From assembly GCA_947387575.1 (NCBI GenBank), contig CANDOC010000001.1:806001-870000 (forward strand): DNA of 64,000 nucleotides. Reading direction: 5' to 3'. A program made the position numbers and the translations under genes. This stretch comes from Spongorhabdus nitratireducens (GTDB lineage Bacteria; Pseudomonadota; Gammaproteobacteria; Pseudomonadales; Endozoicomonadaceae). This document shows positions 50,622 through 58,633 of this stretch, piece after piece. Numbering within the stretch: the first letter of the stretch is position 1; every line of letters starts with the position of its first letter. The notes beneath the pieces were generated by a model. The model had not been told where the DNA came from, ran no database searches, and was given only the letters and a program-made list of their open reading frames with translations.

Positions 50622-51317
50622 ATGAACAAGCAGTACTATCTCAATAACCTGTACCGGGGCAAGGTAAAACAACAGTTTGGCCTAGAAACCGCAATAACAA
50701 AGACACCCGTCACTGATGATATATACCTCTCCACCGAAGGACTGGAAGGTGACGAATGCGCCGATCAACGTCACCATGGCGGACTGGAACGGGCACTACA
50801 TCAGTATCCGGCAGAACACTATGGCTACTGGCAGGAAAGATATAGTACCGACAATGCGCAAGATAATGACTGGCAGGCCCCGGGGATGGGTGAAAACATC
50901 AGCTCGACCGGCATGACTGAAGACAATGTCTGCATTGGTGACCGTTACCGCTGGGGCGCAGCCATTATTGAAGTCAGCCAGCCCCGCTCTCCCTGTTTCA
51001 AGCTGAATAAACGCTGGAATGCCGATGATCTTTCCGTTCATATGCAGGACACCAGTCGCTGTGGCTGGCTGTATCGAGTGATTCAACCGGGTGTCGTTAA
51101 TGCCGAGCAGCCGCTGGAACTGATTGAACGACCAACCAATGCCATGACCGTACGTGAAGTTTGTGATATTTACTTCGGTAACCCACTGGATCGGGAAGAT
51201 TTACTTAAACTGCAGCAGCAAACCCGGCTATCCAACAGCTGGATGCAAAAGGTCGTACAACGGCTGGAGACCGGTGAAGTCGAGAACTGGAATTTCCGGC
51301 TGTTGGGCCATGCCTGA
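50622..51317 (+). CDS. yiiM: MOSC-domain protein, YiiM type
   Basis: A 231-residue MOSC-domain enzyme. It follows E. coli YiiM along its length: GLEGDECADQRHHGGLERALHQYP (about 37-60), GMGENISSTGMTEDNVCIGDRYRWG (about 86-110), and the catalytic cysteine in SQPRSPCFKLN (about 117-127). MOSC proteins carry the molybdenum cofactor; YiiM reduces N-hydroxylated bases such as 6-hydroxylaminopurine. A C-terminal 3-alpha domain ends the protein. Soluble, cytoplasmic. Confidence 0.9.
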   Translation: MNKQYYLNNLYRGKVKQQFGLETAITKTPVTDDIYLSTEGLEGDECADQRHHGGLERALHQYPAEHYGYWQERYSTDNAQDNDWQAPGMGENISSTGMTEDNVCIGDRYRWGAAIIEVSQPRSPCFKLNKRWNADDLSVHMQDTSRCGWLYRVIQPGVVNAEQPLELIERPTNAMTVREVCDIYFGNPLDREDLLKLQQQTRLSNSWMQKVVQRLETGEVENWNFRLLGHA

Positions 51318-51392
51318 TAGTGCCTATCAAGAGTAAATTCCCAATGCGTCTGATAACCTCTGAAGCATACTTCTCTTCCCGACTGATACGCC

Positions 51393-51418
51393 GGCGGTCT
51401 CTTGAAGAAGAGACCGCC
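51393..51418. terminator. Perfect 11-bp hairpin with GAAG loop
   Basis: GGCGGTCTCTT and AAGAGACCGCC pair perfectly around GAAG. It lies between yiiM and the 78-residue gene. No T run follows, so it could also shield the 5' end of the next transcript. Confidence 0.55.
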
Positions 51419-51449
51419 CGGGTAGTATCCACTAATCGGGTTAGAAGCA

Positions 51450-51686
51450 ATGAAAATAGCCAAACGTTCTGTGAGAAGACACCACAGGGAACGGTTGAAA
51501 AAGGCCAGACAGCATTTTTGGGGGCATGACTCAAAGCTCTCTGCCAGGCAGATTGGAATTTATGCGACAACAGCATGTGTTTGCTCTTGCTGGCTTTGTG
51601 GTAACCGTCGTCGGCATTACGGGCTGACCAGACGTGAGCGCGTCGCAAGTGCTGCCTTTGAGTATGAAGTTAAATTGTATAGTTGA
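51450..51686 (+). CDS. Conserved small basic protein with CSCWLCG motif
   Basis: A 78-residue protein, very basic at the N-terminus (SVRRHHRERLKKARQHFWG) with CVCSCWLCGNRRRHYG at about 44-59, giving four closely spaced cysteines. I know this arrangement, RRHHxxRxKKKRRxxxG then PCSCWxCGNxRR, from a small conserved bacterial family without assigned function. Zinc and nucleic-acid binding would fit the residues. The competing leftward frame at 51205-51648 is a shadow. Confidence 0.65.
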   Translation: MKIAKRSVRRHHRERLKKARQHFWGHDSKLSARQIGIYATTACVCSCWLCGNRRRHYGLTRRERVASAAFEYEVKLYS

Positions 51687-51825
51687 CCGATTACATTAAA
51701 GCTTAAGGACGGCAGGTTAGCTATCGAAGAAACATATTCAAGATCATCATAGTTCCCCTAATAGCGCCCGTATGTAAATATCGCTACATACGGCGCACCT
51801 GCTTCGAAAAATAATCATCAAAGCT

Positions 51826-52374
51826 ATGAATGAAAAATATCTTCTTGAAACAGACAAACTATTGCTGAGGCAGATAACATCAACAGATTGGGACTTGTTC
51901 TACTCCCTTCAAACCAATGAATCTGTCCAGAATTTTGTTTCCGATATAAAAAACGATGAAACCATAAGACAAGCTTTTGATTCACGCCTGCCCATATGGA
52001 ACAAATTGAATCCTCAGTGGCTTTGCCTTGTTATCATTCTCAGGGAAACCGGCGAGAGAATAGGATTAACAGGCTTTTTCCCTGAATGGGAGCCCCACCA
52101 GCAGGCTGAAGTCGGCTTCATGCTGTTGCCAGAGTTTCATGGCAAGGGTTATGGCAAAGAGTCCCTGATCGCTGTTTTAGAGTTTGCTTTCAGGGATTGC
52201 AGTTTCCACAAAGCCAAGGCAACAGTGACTGAAGGAAATACGGCATCATGCTGTCTTCTCAATAAGGTCGGTTTTCAGCAGGAAGGCATCATTCGGGACA
52301 ACTACAAAATTGGCGGAACATGGAAAAATGATATTGTTTTTGGCATGTTCAGCAATGAGTTAATCACCACATAA
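51826..52374 (+). CDS. GNAT acetyltransferase, RimJ/RimL type
   Basis: A 182-residue acetyltransferase. LLETDKLLLRQITSTDWDLFYSLQ opens it in the usual way, with EVGFMLLPEFHGKGYGKESLIAVLEF (about 90-115; acetyl-CoA loop HGKGYGKE) and NTASCCLLNKVGFQQEG (about 140-156). Probably acetylates a protein N-terminus or small amine. The start lacks a good ribosome-binding site; another ATG lies further in. Confidence 0.85.
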   Translation: MNEKYLLETDKLLLRQITSTDWDLFYSLQTNESVQNFVSDIKNDETIRQAFDSRLPIWNKLNPQWLCLVIILRETGERIGLTGFFPEWEPHQQAEVGFMLLPEFHGKGYGKESLIAVLEFAFRDCSFHKAKATVTEGNTASCCLLNKVGFQQEGIIRDNYKIGGTWKNDIVFGMFSNELITT

Positions 52375-52472
52375 GCAGGTATCGCGGGACATTAGAATCC
52401 TTTCACCCTGCACAGTGCTGCTGCCGCGTACGGTAAACCATCTCGAAACTTCCAAAGTAGTAAAAATGAACC

Positions 52473-52862
52473 ATGATCACATCAGAGTTCGATAAATTCT
52501 GTTTTCATGATGCCCGGGTGATCGAGATCACTAGAGACAATGGCTCTATTTCATGTGAGTTTGAAAGTGCCTTCATGAGTAAAGATCACCCAGAGTCTGG
52601 CGGCAATGACTGGGTCATTGATCAGGGCGTGTTGCAACTCTGCAATGTATCGAAAGAGGTGGCGCTTTTCTGGTATGACAGCATCGAAGGTAAATCCCAC
52701 CCAAGACCGGAACTGCCCCTGGATGAGATATCCAGTTTAGAGTTTAATGGGGCAGTCTTTGATTTTGGTGGTTTTCTGAATCGTGAGCCATGGGCTCAAT
52801 GGCTGGTGTATGCCTCAGAGTTCAAAATTGAAATCAAGAGTAAGCACATCGAATCCAGTTAA
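52473..52862 (+). CDS. Small protein of unknown function
   Basis: A 129-residue soluble acidic protein opening FDKFCFHDARVIEI and containing FWYDSIEGKSHPRPELPLDEISSLEFNGAVFDFGG. The FHDA opening recalls small immunity-type proteins, but no family is certain. GTAGTAAAA lies upstream, with a second, out-of-frame ATG (52466) between it and this start. No signal peptide. Confidence 0.6.
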   Translation: MITSEFDKFCFHDARVIEITRDNGSISCEFESAFMSKDHPESGGNDWVIDQGVLQLCNVSKEVALFWYDSIEGKSHPRPELPLDEISSLEFNGAVFDFGGFLNREPWAQWLVYASEFKIEIKSKHIESS

Positions 52863-52904
52863 AGAGATTCAGATTACTGCTAGCTCAAGGGTCAAATACC
52901 CGCC

Positions 52905-53231
52905 TTACTGAACACCCAGTAATCGCAACAATGCCGTGGCGCCGGCAGCCAGAGTAATCACAGCCAGAAACGGTGCTCTTGCCAGGCAGAGAATGACCGC
53001 AACAACAATTCCAGCCAACCGGGCGTGACCGGCATATTCGCCGCTTTCATACACGGTGGCCAGTACTGCAACGGAAAACAGCAGTAACAGGCTTGCATCT
53101 GAAAACATCTGTTGCCGAGCCGCGGTCAACCAGACCTGTTTGCCAAGTCGAGGGCCGGCATACCGGAATCCATAGGTGCCTGCAGCCAGCAGCAAAATAC
53201 CGGCCAGCGTCAGGTAGGTATCATTCAGCAT
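52905..53231 (-). CDS. azlD: AzlD-type transporter subunit
   Basis: A 108-residue protein with four transmembrane segments; YLTLAGILLLAAGTYGFRYAGPRL opens it and LARAPFLAVITLAAGATALLRL closes it, matching AzlD. With AzlC it exports branched-chain amino acids or analogues. ATG 53231 overlaps the 3' end of azlC by 11 bases, so the pair is coupled; longer upstream frames are rejected. Confidence 0.85.
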   Translation of the reverse strand: MLNDTYLTLAGILLLAAGTYGFRYAGPRLGKQVWLTAARQQMFSDASLLLLFSVAVLATVYESGEYAGHARLAGIVVAVILCLARAPFLAVITLAAGATALLRLLGVQ

Positions 53232-53910
53232 GCGTTTTTTCCTCAATACCTGATTTTCTGACACACAGCCCAAGAAGTCCTGCCAATGGGGCCAGACCGG
53301 CGACAGCGAAAGGTGCTGCGATAACGGCCGCTGCCGCTCCAAAACTGGCGGGTATCAACAGTTTTTGCTGCTTCAGTGCCGGCAATGTCAGCGCCACCAG
53401 CACGGCAGGAAACATGACATCCAGCCCGAACTGCGCCGGATCTTCAATAGAAGAGCCGATCAGGCCACCCAACAGCACACCCAGCGGCCATAACAATAAA
53501 ATGCCAAAGCCGCAGAACCAGAAAGCATAATGACTCAGTCTTCTGTTTTTATGGGCCAGGGCAAAGGCAACAGATTCATCATTCATAAGATGGCAGGCCA
53601 GAACGCCCCGCATGCCGTCAGGAATGGTTTGCCGAATTGAAACGCCGAAAGGCAAATGCCGGCTGTTCACCAGCAGCCCCGCAAACGCGCCCGCAAACGG
53701 ACTGCCACCACCGGATAGAATGGCAATAAAGATAAATTCAGAGGCGCCGGCCAGTACCAGTATGGACAGGCTCAGCGGTAACCAAAGCTCAAAGCCTGAG
53801 CTGACAGCACTGGCACCATAGGAGACACCCACCAGACCATCAGCAAGGCAGACAAATAGAATTGGCAGCAGAATCCTGCGTCGGTGCAGCAACAGAACAC
53901 CCCGAAACAT
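53221..53910 (-). CDS. azlC: AzlC-type branched-chain amino acid exporter subunit
   Basis: A 229-residue protein with about seven hydrophobic segments. ILPILFVCLADGLVGVSYGASAVSSGF and GASEFIFIAILSGGGSPFAGAFAGLLVNSRHLPFGVS are hallmark AzlC segments; NSRHLPFG is the most conserved. Start ATG 53910 is preferred over 53916 because GGAGG would touch the latter. Divergent from an XRE-cupin regulator across 91 bp, as is common for AzlCD. Confidence 0.9.
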   Translation of the reverse strand: MFRGVLLLHRRRILLPILFVCLADGLVGVSYGASAVSSGFELWLPLSLSILVLAGASEFIFIAILSGGGSPFAGAFAGLLVNSRHLPFGVSIRQTIPDGMRGVLACHLMNDESVAFALAHKNRRLSHYAFWFCGFGILLLWPLGVLLGGLIGSSIEDPAQFGLDVMFPAVLVALTLPALKQQKLLIPASFGAAAAVIAAPFAVAGLAPLAGLLGLCVRKSGIEEKTHAE

Positions 53911-53963
53911 ACTCATCCTCCGAACATTTGTTTGATATAATGGTCACAATTATCAATATTGTC

Positions 53964-53981
53964 AAAACGTACATACGTTTT
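53964..53981. promoter_or_regulatory. Palindromic operator inside a promoter spacer
   Basis: AAAACGTA-CA-TACGTTTT is an 18-bp perfect palindrome. It fills the space between TTGTCA (53959-53964) and TATAAA (53983-53988), 18 bp apart, upstream of the XRE-cupin gene, and lies between that gene and azlC. A repressor bound here would block both directions. Confidence 0.6.
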
Positions 53982-54001
53982 TTATAAAGAACGGTCTGAG
54001 T

Positions 54002-54559
54002 ATGGAAAAGAAACAGGCACTGATCCGACAGATTGCCCAGGCGCTGGTGCGCGAACGACGCAAGACGGGATGCTCCATTGCCGAGATTGCCCGTAGAGCC
54101 GGCATCGCCAAATCGACCCTGTCACAACTGGAAGCCGGTAACGGCAACCCCAGCATTGAAACACTCTGGGCTCTGAGCGTAGCGCTGAATATCCCTTTTG
54201 CCCGGCTGATTGAACACCGTCAGGCCGAGGTACAGGTTATTCGCAAGGGTGAAGGCGTATCAGTTACTTCTGACCAGGCTGATTATGAAGCGTTTCTACT
54301 CTCCACTTGTCCGGCCACGGCGCGGCGGGATTTATATCTGCTCTGTGTCCAGCCGGGTGAGCCGCGACTGTCAGAGCCGCATAACGCCGGGGTCATAGAG
54401 CATTTGGTCATCACCCAGGGGCGGGCTCTGGTTGGGCTGGAAGATAATGCTGTCGAACTGGCGGCTGGCGACTACATCACCTACCCCGCAGATGAGCGAC
54501 ATATATTCAAGGCGCTGGAGCCAGATACCATGGCATTGCTGATTTCGGAACATAGCTGA
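54002..54559 (+). CDS. XRE-cupin transcriptional regulator
   Basis: A 185-residue regulator. Residues about 8-65 are a helix-turn-helix (RKTGCSIAEIARRAGIAKSTLSQLEAGNGNPSIETLWALS), and about 100-180 are a cupin sensor (HLVITQGRALVGLEDNAVELAAGDYITYPADERHIFKAL). This class usually senses a small molecule and controls an adjacent transporter; the divergent azlCD operon is the likely target, via the 53964 palindrome. Cytoplasmic. Confidence 0.9.
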   Translation: MEKKQALIRQIAQALVRERRKTGCSIAEIARRAGIAKSTLSQLEAGNGNPSIETLWALSVALNIPFARLIEHRQAEVQVIRKGEGVSVTSDQADYEAFLLSTCPATARRDLYLLCVQPGEPRLSEPHNAGVIEHLVITQGRALVGLEDNAVELAAGDYITYPADERHIFKALEPDTMALLISEHS

Positions 54560-54597
54560 GATCAGTTTCTTGATGCTCTCCCTAACGAGAACCCGTT

Positions 54598-54930
54598 ATG
54601 TTAGAACTCAAAACCATTGGTTTGTTTATTCTGACGGCTTTGGCAGAAATTATTGGGTGCTATCTCCCATACCTGTGGCTCAAGCAGGATAAAAGTGCAT
54701 TATTGCTGATTCCCGCCGCCATTAGCCTGACAGTATTTGCCTGGTTACTCACTTTGCATCCGGCCGCTGCAGGCCGGATTTATGCAGCGTATGGCGGGGT
54801 TTATATTGGTGTTGCCATGCTATGGCTCTGGATAGTCGACGGTATCACGCCAACTGTTTGGGATCTTGTTGGTTCAGCCGTCGCAATCACCGGAATGGCC
54901 ATTATCATGTTTGCGCCCAGAAGTGCATAA
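54598..54930 (+). CDS. ynfA: YnfA-family membrane protein
   Basis: A 110-residue protein with four transmembrane helices. It follows E. coli YnfA closely: [20 protein letters not shown] near 11-30, [31 protein letters not shown] near 40-70 and [31 protein letters not shown]. YnfA is SMR-like and has been reported to export dyes and cationic compounds. GAGAACCCGTT precedes the start. Confidence 0.92.
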   Translation: MLELKTIGLFILTALAEIIGCYLPYLWLKQDKSALLLIPAAISLTVFAWLLTLHPAAAGRIYAAYGGVYIGVAMLWLWIVDGITPTVWDLVGSAVAITGMAIIMFAPRSA

Positions 54931-55001
54931 CGCGGCGCTATGGATACGTGTTACCCATCACTGATGACAACATACCCTCAAAATTTCATGAGTAGTAAAT
55001 T

Positions 55002-55355
55002 ATGAATCCGGCACCTGTAAAAGAAATAATTTCAATTGAAGATCTGGACAAAATCGACATTCGTGCAGGCACAATTCTGTCAGTCTCAGAGATCGAAAAG
55101 TCTGACAAGCTGATGAAGCTGATCGTGGACTTTGGTGACCATACACGCTCAATCCTTGCGGGCATAAAACAGGAACGGGAAAACCCGAAAGAGATTGAAG
55201 GAAAACAGGCTCTGTTTGTCGTTAACCTACCTGAAAGAAAAATGGCAGGCGAGTTATCTCAGGGCATGCTCTTTGATATTGGCTATGCGGACAAGCTGAC
55301 ACCCTGCCTGGCGGTAACAGAAAAGCCTTTGCCTAATGGTGCTCGTGCGGGTTAA
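55002..55355 (+). CDS. CsaA-like tRNA-binding protein
   Basis: A 117-residue OB-fold protein. The tRNA-binding domain signature is clear: LDKIDIRAGTILSVSEIEKSDKLMKLIVDFG (about 14-44), then AGIKQ and VVNLPERKMAGELSQGMLF (about 74-92). Dimers of CsaA-like proteins bind tRNA and have chaperone activity in Bacillus; it equals the C-terminal domain of MetRS. Preceded by the AGTAGTAAAT leader. Confidence 0.9.
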   Translation: MNPAPVKEIISIEDLDKIDIRAGTILSVSEIEKSDKLMKLIVDFGDHTRSILAGIKQERENPKEIEGKQALFVVNLPERKMAGELSQGMLFDIGYADKLTPCLAVTEKPLPNGARAG

Positions 55356-55413
55356 TCAGAACAACAACACAGCACAGAGGTTGCGGCAACCGCCCTCTTC
55401 TTAAACAAGTGCG

Positions 55414-55791
55414 ATGAGTATGAGAACACTGGTTTTATTATTAACGGGCATTACATCATTCAGTAGCGCAGTGATGGCAGAATGTGAGCTTACCGATGAA
55501 TATAAGCAGGCTCGAACCCTGTACGTTCGGGAAGCGCGTCAAGCCTACAATGAATGTGTCAGCTCGGTAACAAATGCTGATTACTGGTATAAATACGTTC
55601 AGTGCATTGAAGCCGGCGACGGCAAGGCTGTTGGAGGCGGGTGTGCACATCTGGCCACGACTTCCGGTGAAAAATATCAGTCATTGGATATAGATACTGA
55701 TTTCTGCACACCGCTGAAACCAACAGTCCGCTTCCTCAAGACAGGTTTTGAGCAATATATGCAGGCGTACAATGTCGCAATGTGTAAGTAA
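55414..55791 (+). CDS. Small exported protein with six cysteines
   Basis: A 125-residue protein with a signal peptide (RTLVLLLTGITSFSSAVMA, cleavage before ECELTDEY). Six mature cysteines (CELT, NECV, QCIE, GGCA, DFCT, MCK) suggest three disulfides. Two ATGs (55414, 55420) are possible starts. No family recognised; periplasmic or secreted. Confidence 0.65.
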   Translation: MSMRTLVLLLTGITSFSSAVMAECELTDEYKQARTLYVREARQAYNECVSSVTNADYWYKYVQCIEAGDGKAVGGGCAHLATTSGEKYQSLDIDTDFCTPLKPTVRFLKTGFEQYMQAYNVAMCK

Positions 55792-55811
55792 CTTATGGAT
55801 AAAAAGAAAAA

Positions 55812-56561
55812 ATGAACACTAAAGTTGTACTTATCACCGGCTCAAGCCGGGGCATCGGTGCTGCAACCGCAAGGCTGTTTGCTCAAAAAGGTTTCTCGGT
55901 TTGCATCAACTACAAATCAAACCGGAATGCAGCTGAGGCGTTAAAACACGAGATCCACCAGCTGGGTGTGAAATGCATCGCGGTACAAGCGGATGTGTCA
56001 GATGAAGACCAAGTGATCAGGCTGTTCGAAACCGTCGATGAAAGCCTTGGTACCCTGTCTGTACTGGTCAACAACGCCGCAATTCTGAGACCCCAGTCGC
56101 GGCTGATGGATATGAGTGCTGACCGGATCAATGAGATTCTCAGCGCCAATGTCACCAGTGCGTTCCTGTGTTCACGTGAGGCCGTTAAACGCATGTCATC
56201 ACAACAGGGCGGTACGGGTGGGTCGATTATTAATGTGTCATCAGTCGCATCCCGCACCGGGTCACCGAATGAATATATCGACTATGCCGCGTCTAAAGGT
56301 GCAATGGACACTTTAACCCGAGGGCTGGCAACCGAGGTGGCTGCAGAAGGCATTCGTGTTAACTGCGTCAGGCCTGGCCTGATCTATACCGATATGCATG
56401 CCGACGGCGGTGAACCGGACCGGGTTGACCGGCTGGCCAGCAAGCTGCCGATGCAGCGGGGCGGACAACCTGCCGAGGTTGCAGAAGCCATCTACTGGCT
56501 GGCCTCCGACAAGTCATCATTTGCTACTGGCAACTTTATTGATCTGGCCGGCGGGCTGTAG
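55812..56561 (+). CDS. SDR-family oxidoreductase, YgfF-like
   Basis: A 249-residue classical short-chain dehydrogenase. TGSSRGIGAATA (10-21) is the Rossmann glycine motif, NNAAIL lies near 88-93, the catalytic Ser is in INVSSVASRTG (about 138-148) and YAASK near 160-164 supplies Tyr and Lys. NYKSNRNAAEA after the second strand suggests NADP preference. E. coli YgfF is the nearest pattern I know. Substrate unknown. Confidence 0.88.
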   Translation: MNTKVVLITGSSRGIGAATARLFAQKGFSVCINYKSNRNAAEALKHEIHQLGVKCIAVQADVSDEDQVIRLFETVDESLGTLSVLVNNAAILRPQSRLMDMSADRINEILSANVTSAFLCSREAVKRMSSQQGGTGGSIINVSSVASRTGSPNEYIDYAASKGAMDTLTRGLATEVAAEGIRVNCVRPGLIYTDMHADGGEPDRVDRLASKLPMQRGGQPAEVAEAIYWLASDKSSFATGNFIDLAGGL

Positions 56562-56590
56562 GTGTAAACAAGGCTTCGGCCCTGTTCCTG

Positions 56591-57199
56591 CTATAACCCC
56601 CTTAGCTGGCTTATCAATGCAACAAGTTCATTCATGACCAAACCGGCTCCCCTGGGGAAAGCACACTGCAGCGTAGCATCCACCAGCGCCGGTGTGGTGT
56701 CCGCGTTTTGACGGACAGACATAATTATAATGTATGCCAGTTTTTGACAGACTGTATTGATCCCCCTGGGGTAATCCTGAATTCCATGCAGGCAGGATAA
56801 ATTCAGCACGACGCAGGTATGTCCATGAATAGCAATCGCCCTTTTCATGGCTTTTGCCAAAATACAGGGTGAGCAGCCAGATTCGCCATCATCACAGTCA
56901 GGATTCAGGATACTGCTGGCTATCAGTGCCACCCCCCGACTATAGATCAAACTGTGATTTTCGAGGTCGTCCCAGAATGCCGTATAGGTATAGTCGGAGC
57001 ACGTTTTGTCCAGCTGCTCCATAATGTAGATGTCCAGCGGAGTAATAGGAAATTCATCGCCTTCATCTTCATCTCCGCTGTTGTTGTACGAACCTTCGAC
57101 AGATACCTGTATAAAAGCTTGCCCGTTAAATGACTCATCTGAAAAAGACATCCCCATCACAGTAAAAAATAATACGCCAAACAAAATGCGTAGAATCAA
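56591..57199 (-). CDS. Exported protein of unknown function
   Basis: A 202-residue protein. The N-terminal LRILFGVLFFTVMGMSFS is a signal peptide. An acidic stretch (NNSGDEDEGDE, about 36-46) is followed by a helical domain with seven or more cysteines. The start is TTG with GGAGGAGA just upstream; no ATG or GTG suits the signal better. Convergent with the YgfF-like gene. No family recognised. Confidence 0.6.
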   Translation of the reverse strand: MILRILFGVLFFTVMGMSFSDESFNGQAFIQVSVEGSYNNSGDEDEGDEFPITPLDIYIMEQLDKTCSDYTYTAFWDDLENHSLIYSRGVALIASSILNPDCDDGESGCSPCILAKAMKRAIAIHGHTCVVLNLSCLHGIQDYPRGINTVCQKLAYIIIMSVRQNADTTPALVDATLQCAFPRGAGLVMNELVALISQLRGL

Positions 57200-57318
57200 T
57201 ATTCTCCTCCATCTGACAGGTTCTGCTCTGTCGCAAGAATAGACCAGTAAAGGCGGGCAATATTGATAACTGTTTGCCTATCTCTTTATTGGCTTAACAA
57301 GCTGTAGAAGATCTATTT

Positions 57319-57630
57319 ATGAAAATCCATGAATTGGTACACGGTGTTGAAGCCGTTTCAAAATCCTACGCTGAAAAGCATGATATTGACCGGACAGATG
57401 AATGGTTTCTGCTCAAGTTGACTGAAGAAGTAGGCGAACTGACCCAGAGTTATCTCAAAATGAAAGGTCAGGCAAGAACCCAAGGGGCCGACCCGGAAAC
57501 GCTGAGAGCAGACTTTGAGAAGGAAGTCGCTGATGTTCTGGGTCAGGTACTGTTGCTTGCCAACAATCACGACATAGACATCGAACAGGTTATGACACAA
57601 AAGTGGCTTTCATGGCTGGAGCAAAAATGA
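57319..57630 (+). CDS. MazG-like nucleotide pyrophosphohydrolase
   Basis: A 103-residue single-domain MazG-like protein. The metal site is visible: WFLLKLTEEVGELTQSYLK (E-x-x-E near 33-37) and FEKEVADVLGQVLLLANNHDID (E-x-x-D near 73-77). It would split NTPs to NMP plus pyrophosphate, cleaning damaged or excess nucleotides. Its TGA overlaps the ATG of the MEKHLA gene (ATGA at 57627), so the two are coupled. Confidence 0.88.
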   Translation: MKIHELVHGVEAVSKSYAEKHDIDRTDEWFLLKLTEEVGELTQSYLKMKGQARTQGADPETLRADFEKEVADVLGQVLLLANNHDIDIEQVMTQKWLSWLEQK

Positions 57631-58100
57631 AAATACCGCATACCATTGGCCACAAGTCTACAGCACAGCATATTGAGATACTGCTGAAGAGTTATCACAA
57701 CTACTTTGCCGAGCCTCTGTTGCCGGGTACAGATCACGACAATGCTGCTGCCCTGGAAACTTTGTGGAACGCTGATTTTGTCGTTGTCTCCCATGGTACA
57801 GAACCCGACCCGGTTTTTAACTTCGGCAACCCGACAGCCCTGAAACTGTTTGAACTGAGCTTTTCAGACTTAACCCGGTTGCCATCAAGAAAGTCGGCAG
57901 AAGCCGTATCACAGGCTGAAAGAGACAGGCTGCTGGCAGAGGTAACAGAGCATGGCTGCATTCAGAACTATACCGGCGTAAGAGTTTCTTCAACCGGTAA
58001 GAAGTTCTTTATCGAAAATGCCAGAGTGTGGAACTTATACGTTGAAAGCGGCGCATATTATGGCCAGGCCGCGATGTTTAAATCCTGGAAATTTGTGTAA
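57627..58100 (+). CDS. MEKHLA-domain protein
   Basis: A 157-residue protein. The family pattern is clear: IEILLKSYHNYFAEPLLP near 20-37, LWNADFVVVSHGTEPDPVFNFGNPTALKLFE near 50-80, and a PSRKSAEAVSQAERDRLLAEV segment. MEKHLA is a PAS-like fold found alone in bacteria and at the end of plant HD-ZIP III proteins; ligand unknown. Start ATG 57627 lies inside the MazG stop. Confidence 0.88.
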   Translation: MKIPHTIGHKSTAQHIEILLKSYHNYFAEPLLPGTDHDNAAALETLWNADFVVVSHGTEPDPVFNFGNPTALKLFELSFSDLTRLPSRKSAEAVSQAERDRLLAEVTEHGCIQNYTGVRVSSTGKKFFIENARVWNLYVESGAYYGQAAMFKSWKFV

Positions 58101-58172
58101 AAAATTGCACAGGTTATGATAGTTACCCTCTATAAACCCATGATCTATTCCGGCTTTTGTTGAGTAGTAAAT

Positions 58173-58583
58173 ATGACAAAGCAATTGAAAGGCTCCTGCC
58201 TCTGTGGCGCGATTGAGTTTCAGGTTGAAGATAATTTTGATTACGTTGGGAACTGTCATTGCTCAGAGTGCAGAAAATTTACCGGTTCAGACTATTCGTC
58301 TGCAGGCGGCATAGCATCGGATAAATTCAATTTCGTTAAAGGTGAAAATGCTGTCAGCTTTTACAAAAAAAGTGAAAACACCGAATTGGCATTTTGTAAA
58401 ACCTGTGGTTCCAGTCTGTTTTCCATTAAATCCGATAGTGGCAGATATAATATTCGCCTTGGTGCATTGGATGATGCACCCAGCCAAAAACCGGGGTTTC
58501 ATATCTATGTTGGCTCGAAAGCAGCCTGGCTGGAAATCAATGATGATTTGAAGCAGTTTGAAGCACATCCTGAAAAACTTTAA
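58173..58583 (+). CDS. GFA-family zinc protein (second copy)
   Basis: A 136-residue GFA-family protein. Ligand cysteines are in GSCLCGAIEF (C9, C11), GNCHCSECRKFTG (about 27-39) and FCKTCGSSLF (about 74-83). It is more canonical than the 13129 copy, which it resembles only in motifs, so the two are distant paralogues. Preceded by AGTAGTAAAT just before ATG. Enzyme activity uncertain, as for most of the family. Confidence 0.88.
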   Translation: MTKQLKGSCLCGAIEFQVEDNFDYVGNCHCSECRKFTGSDYSSAGGIASDKFNFVKGENAVSFYKKSENTELAFCKTCGSSLFSIKSDSGRYNIRLGALDDAPSQKPGFHIYVGSKAAWLEINDDLKQFEAHPEKL

Positions 58584-58633
58584 TCATCCGTACAACAGAA
58601 GTTTCGAGATAAATACGAAAGAAAACGATACTA

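Noticed and set aside
51205-51648. 147-codon leftward frame over the end of yiiM and the CSCWLCG gene
   Set aside because: It conflicts with two supported genes and reads as low-complexity sequence.
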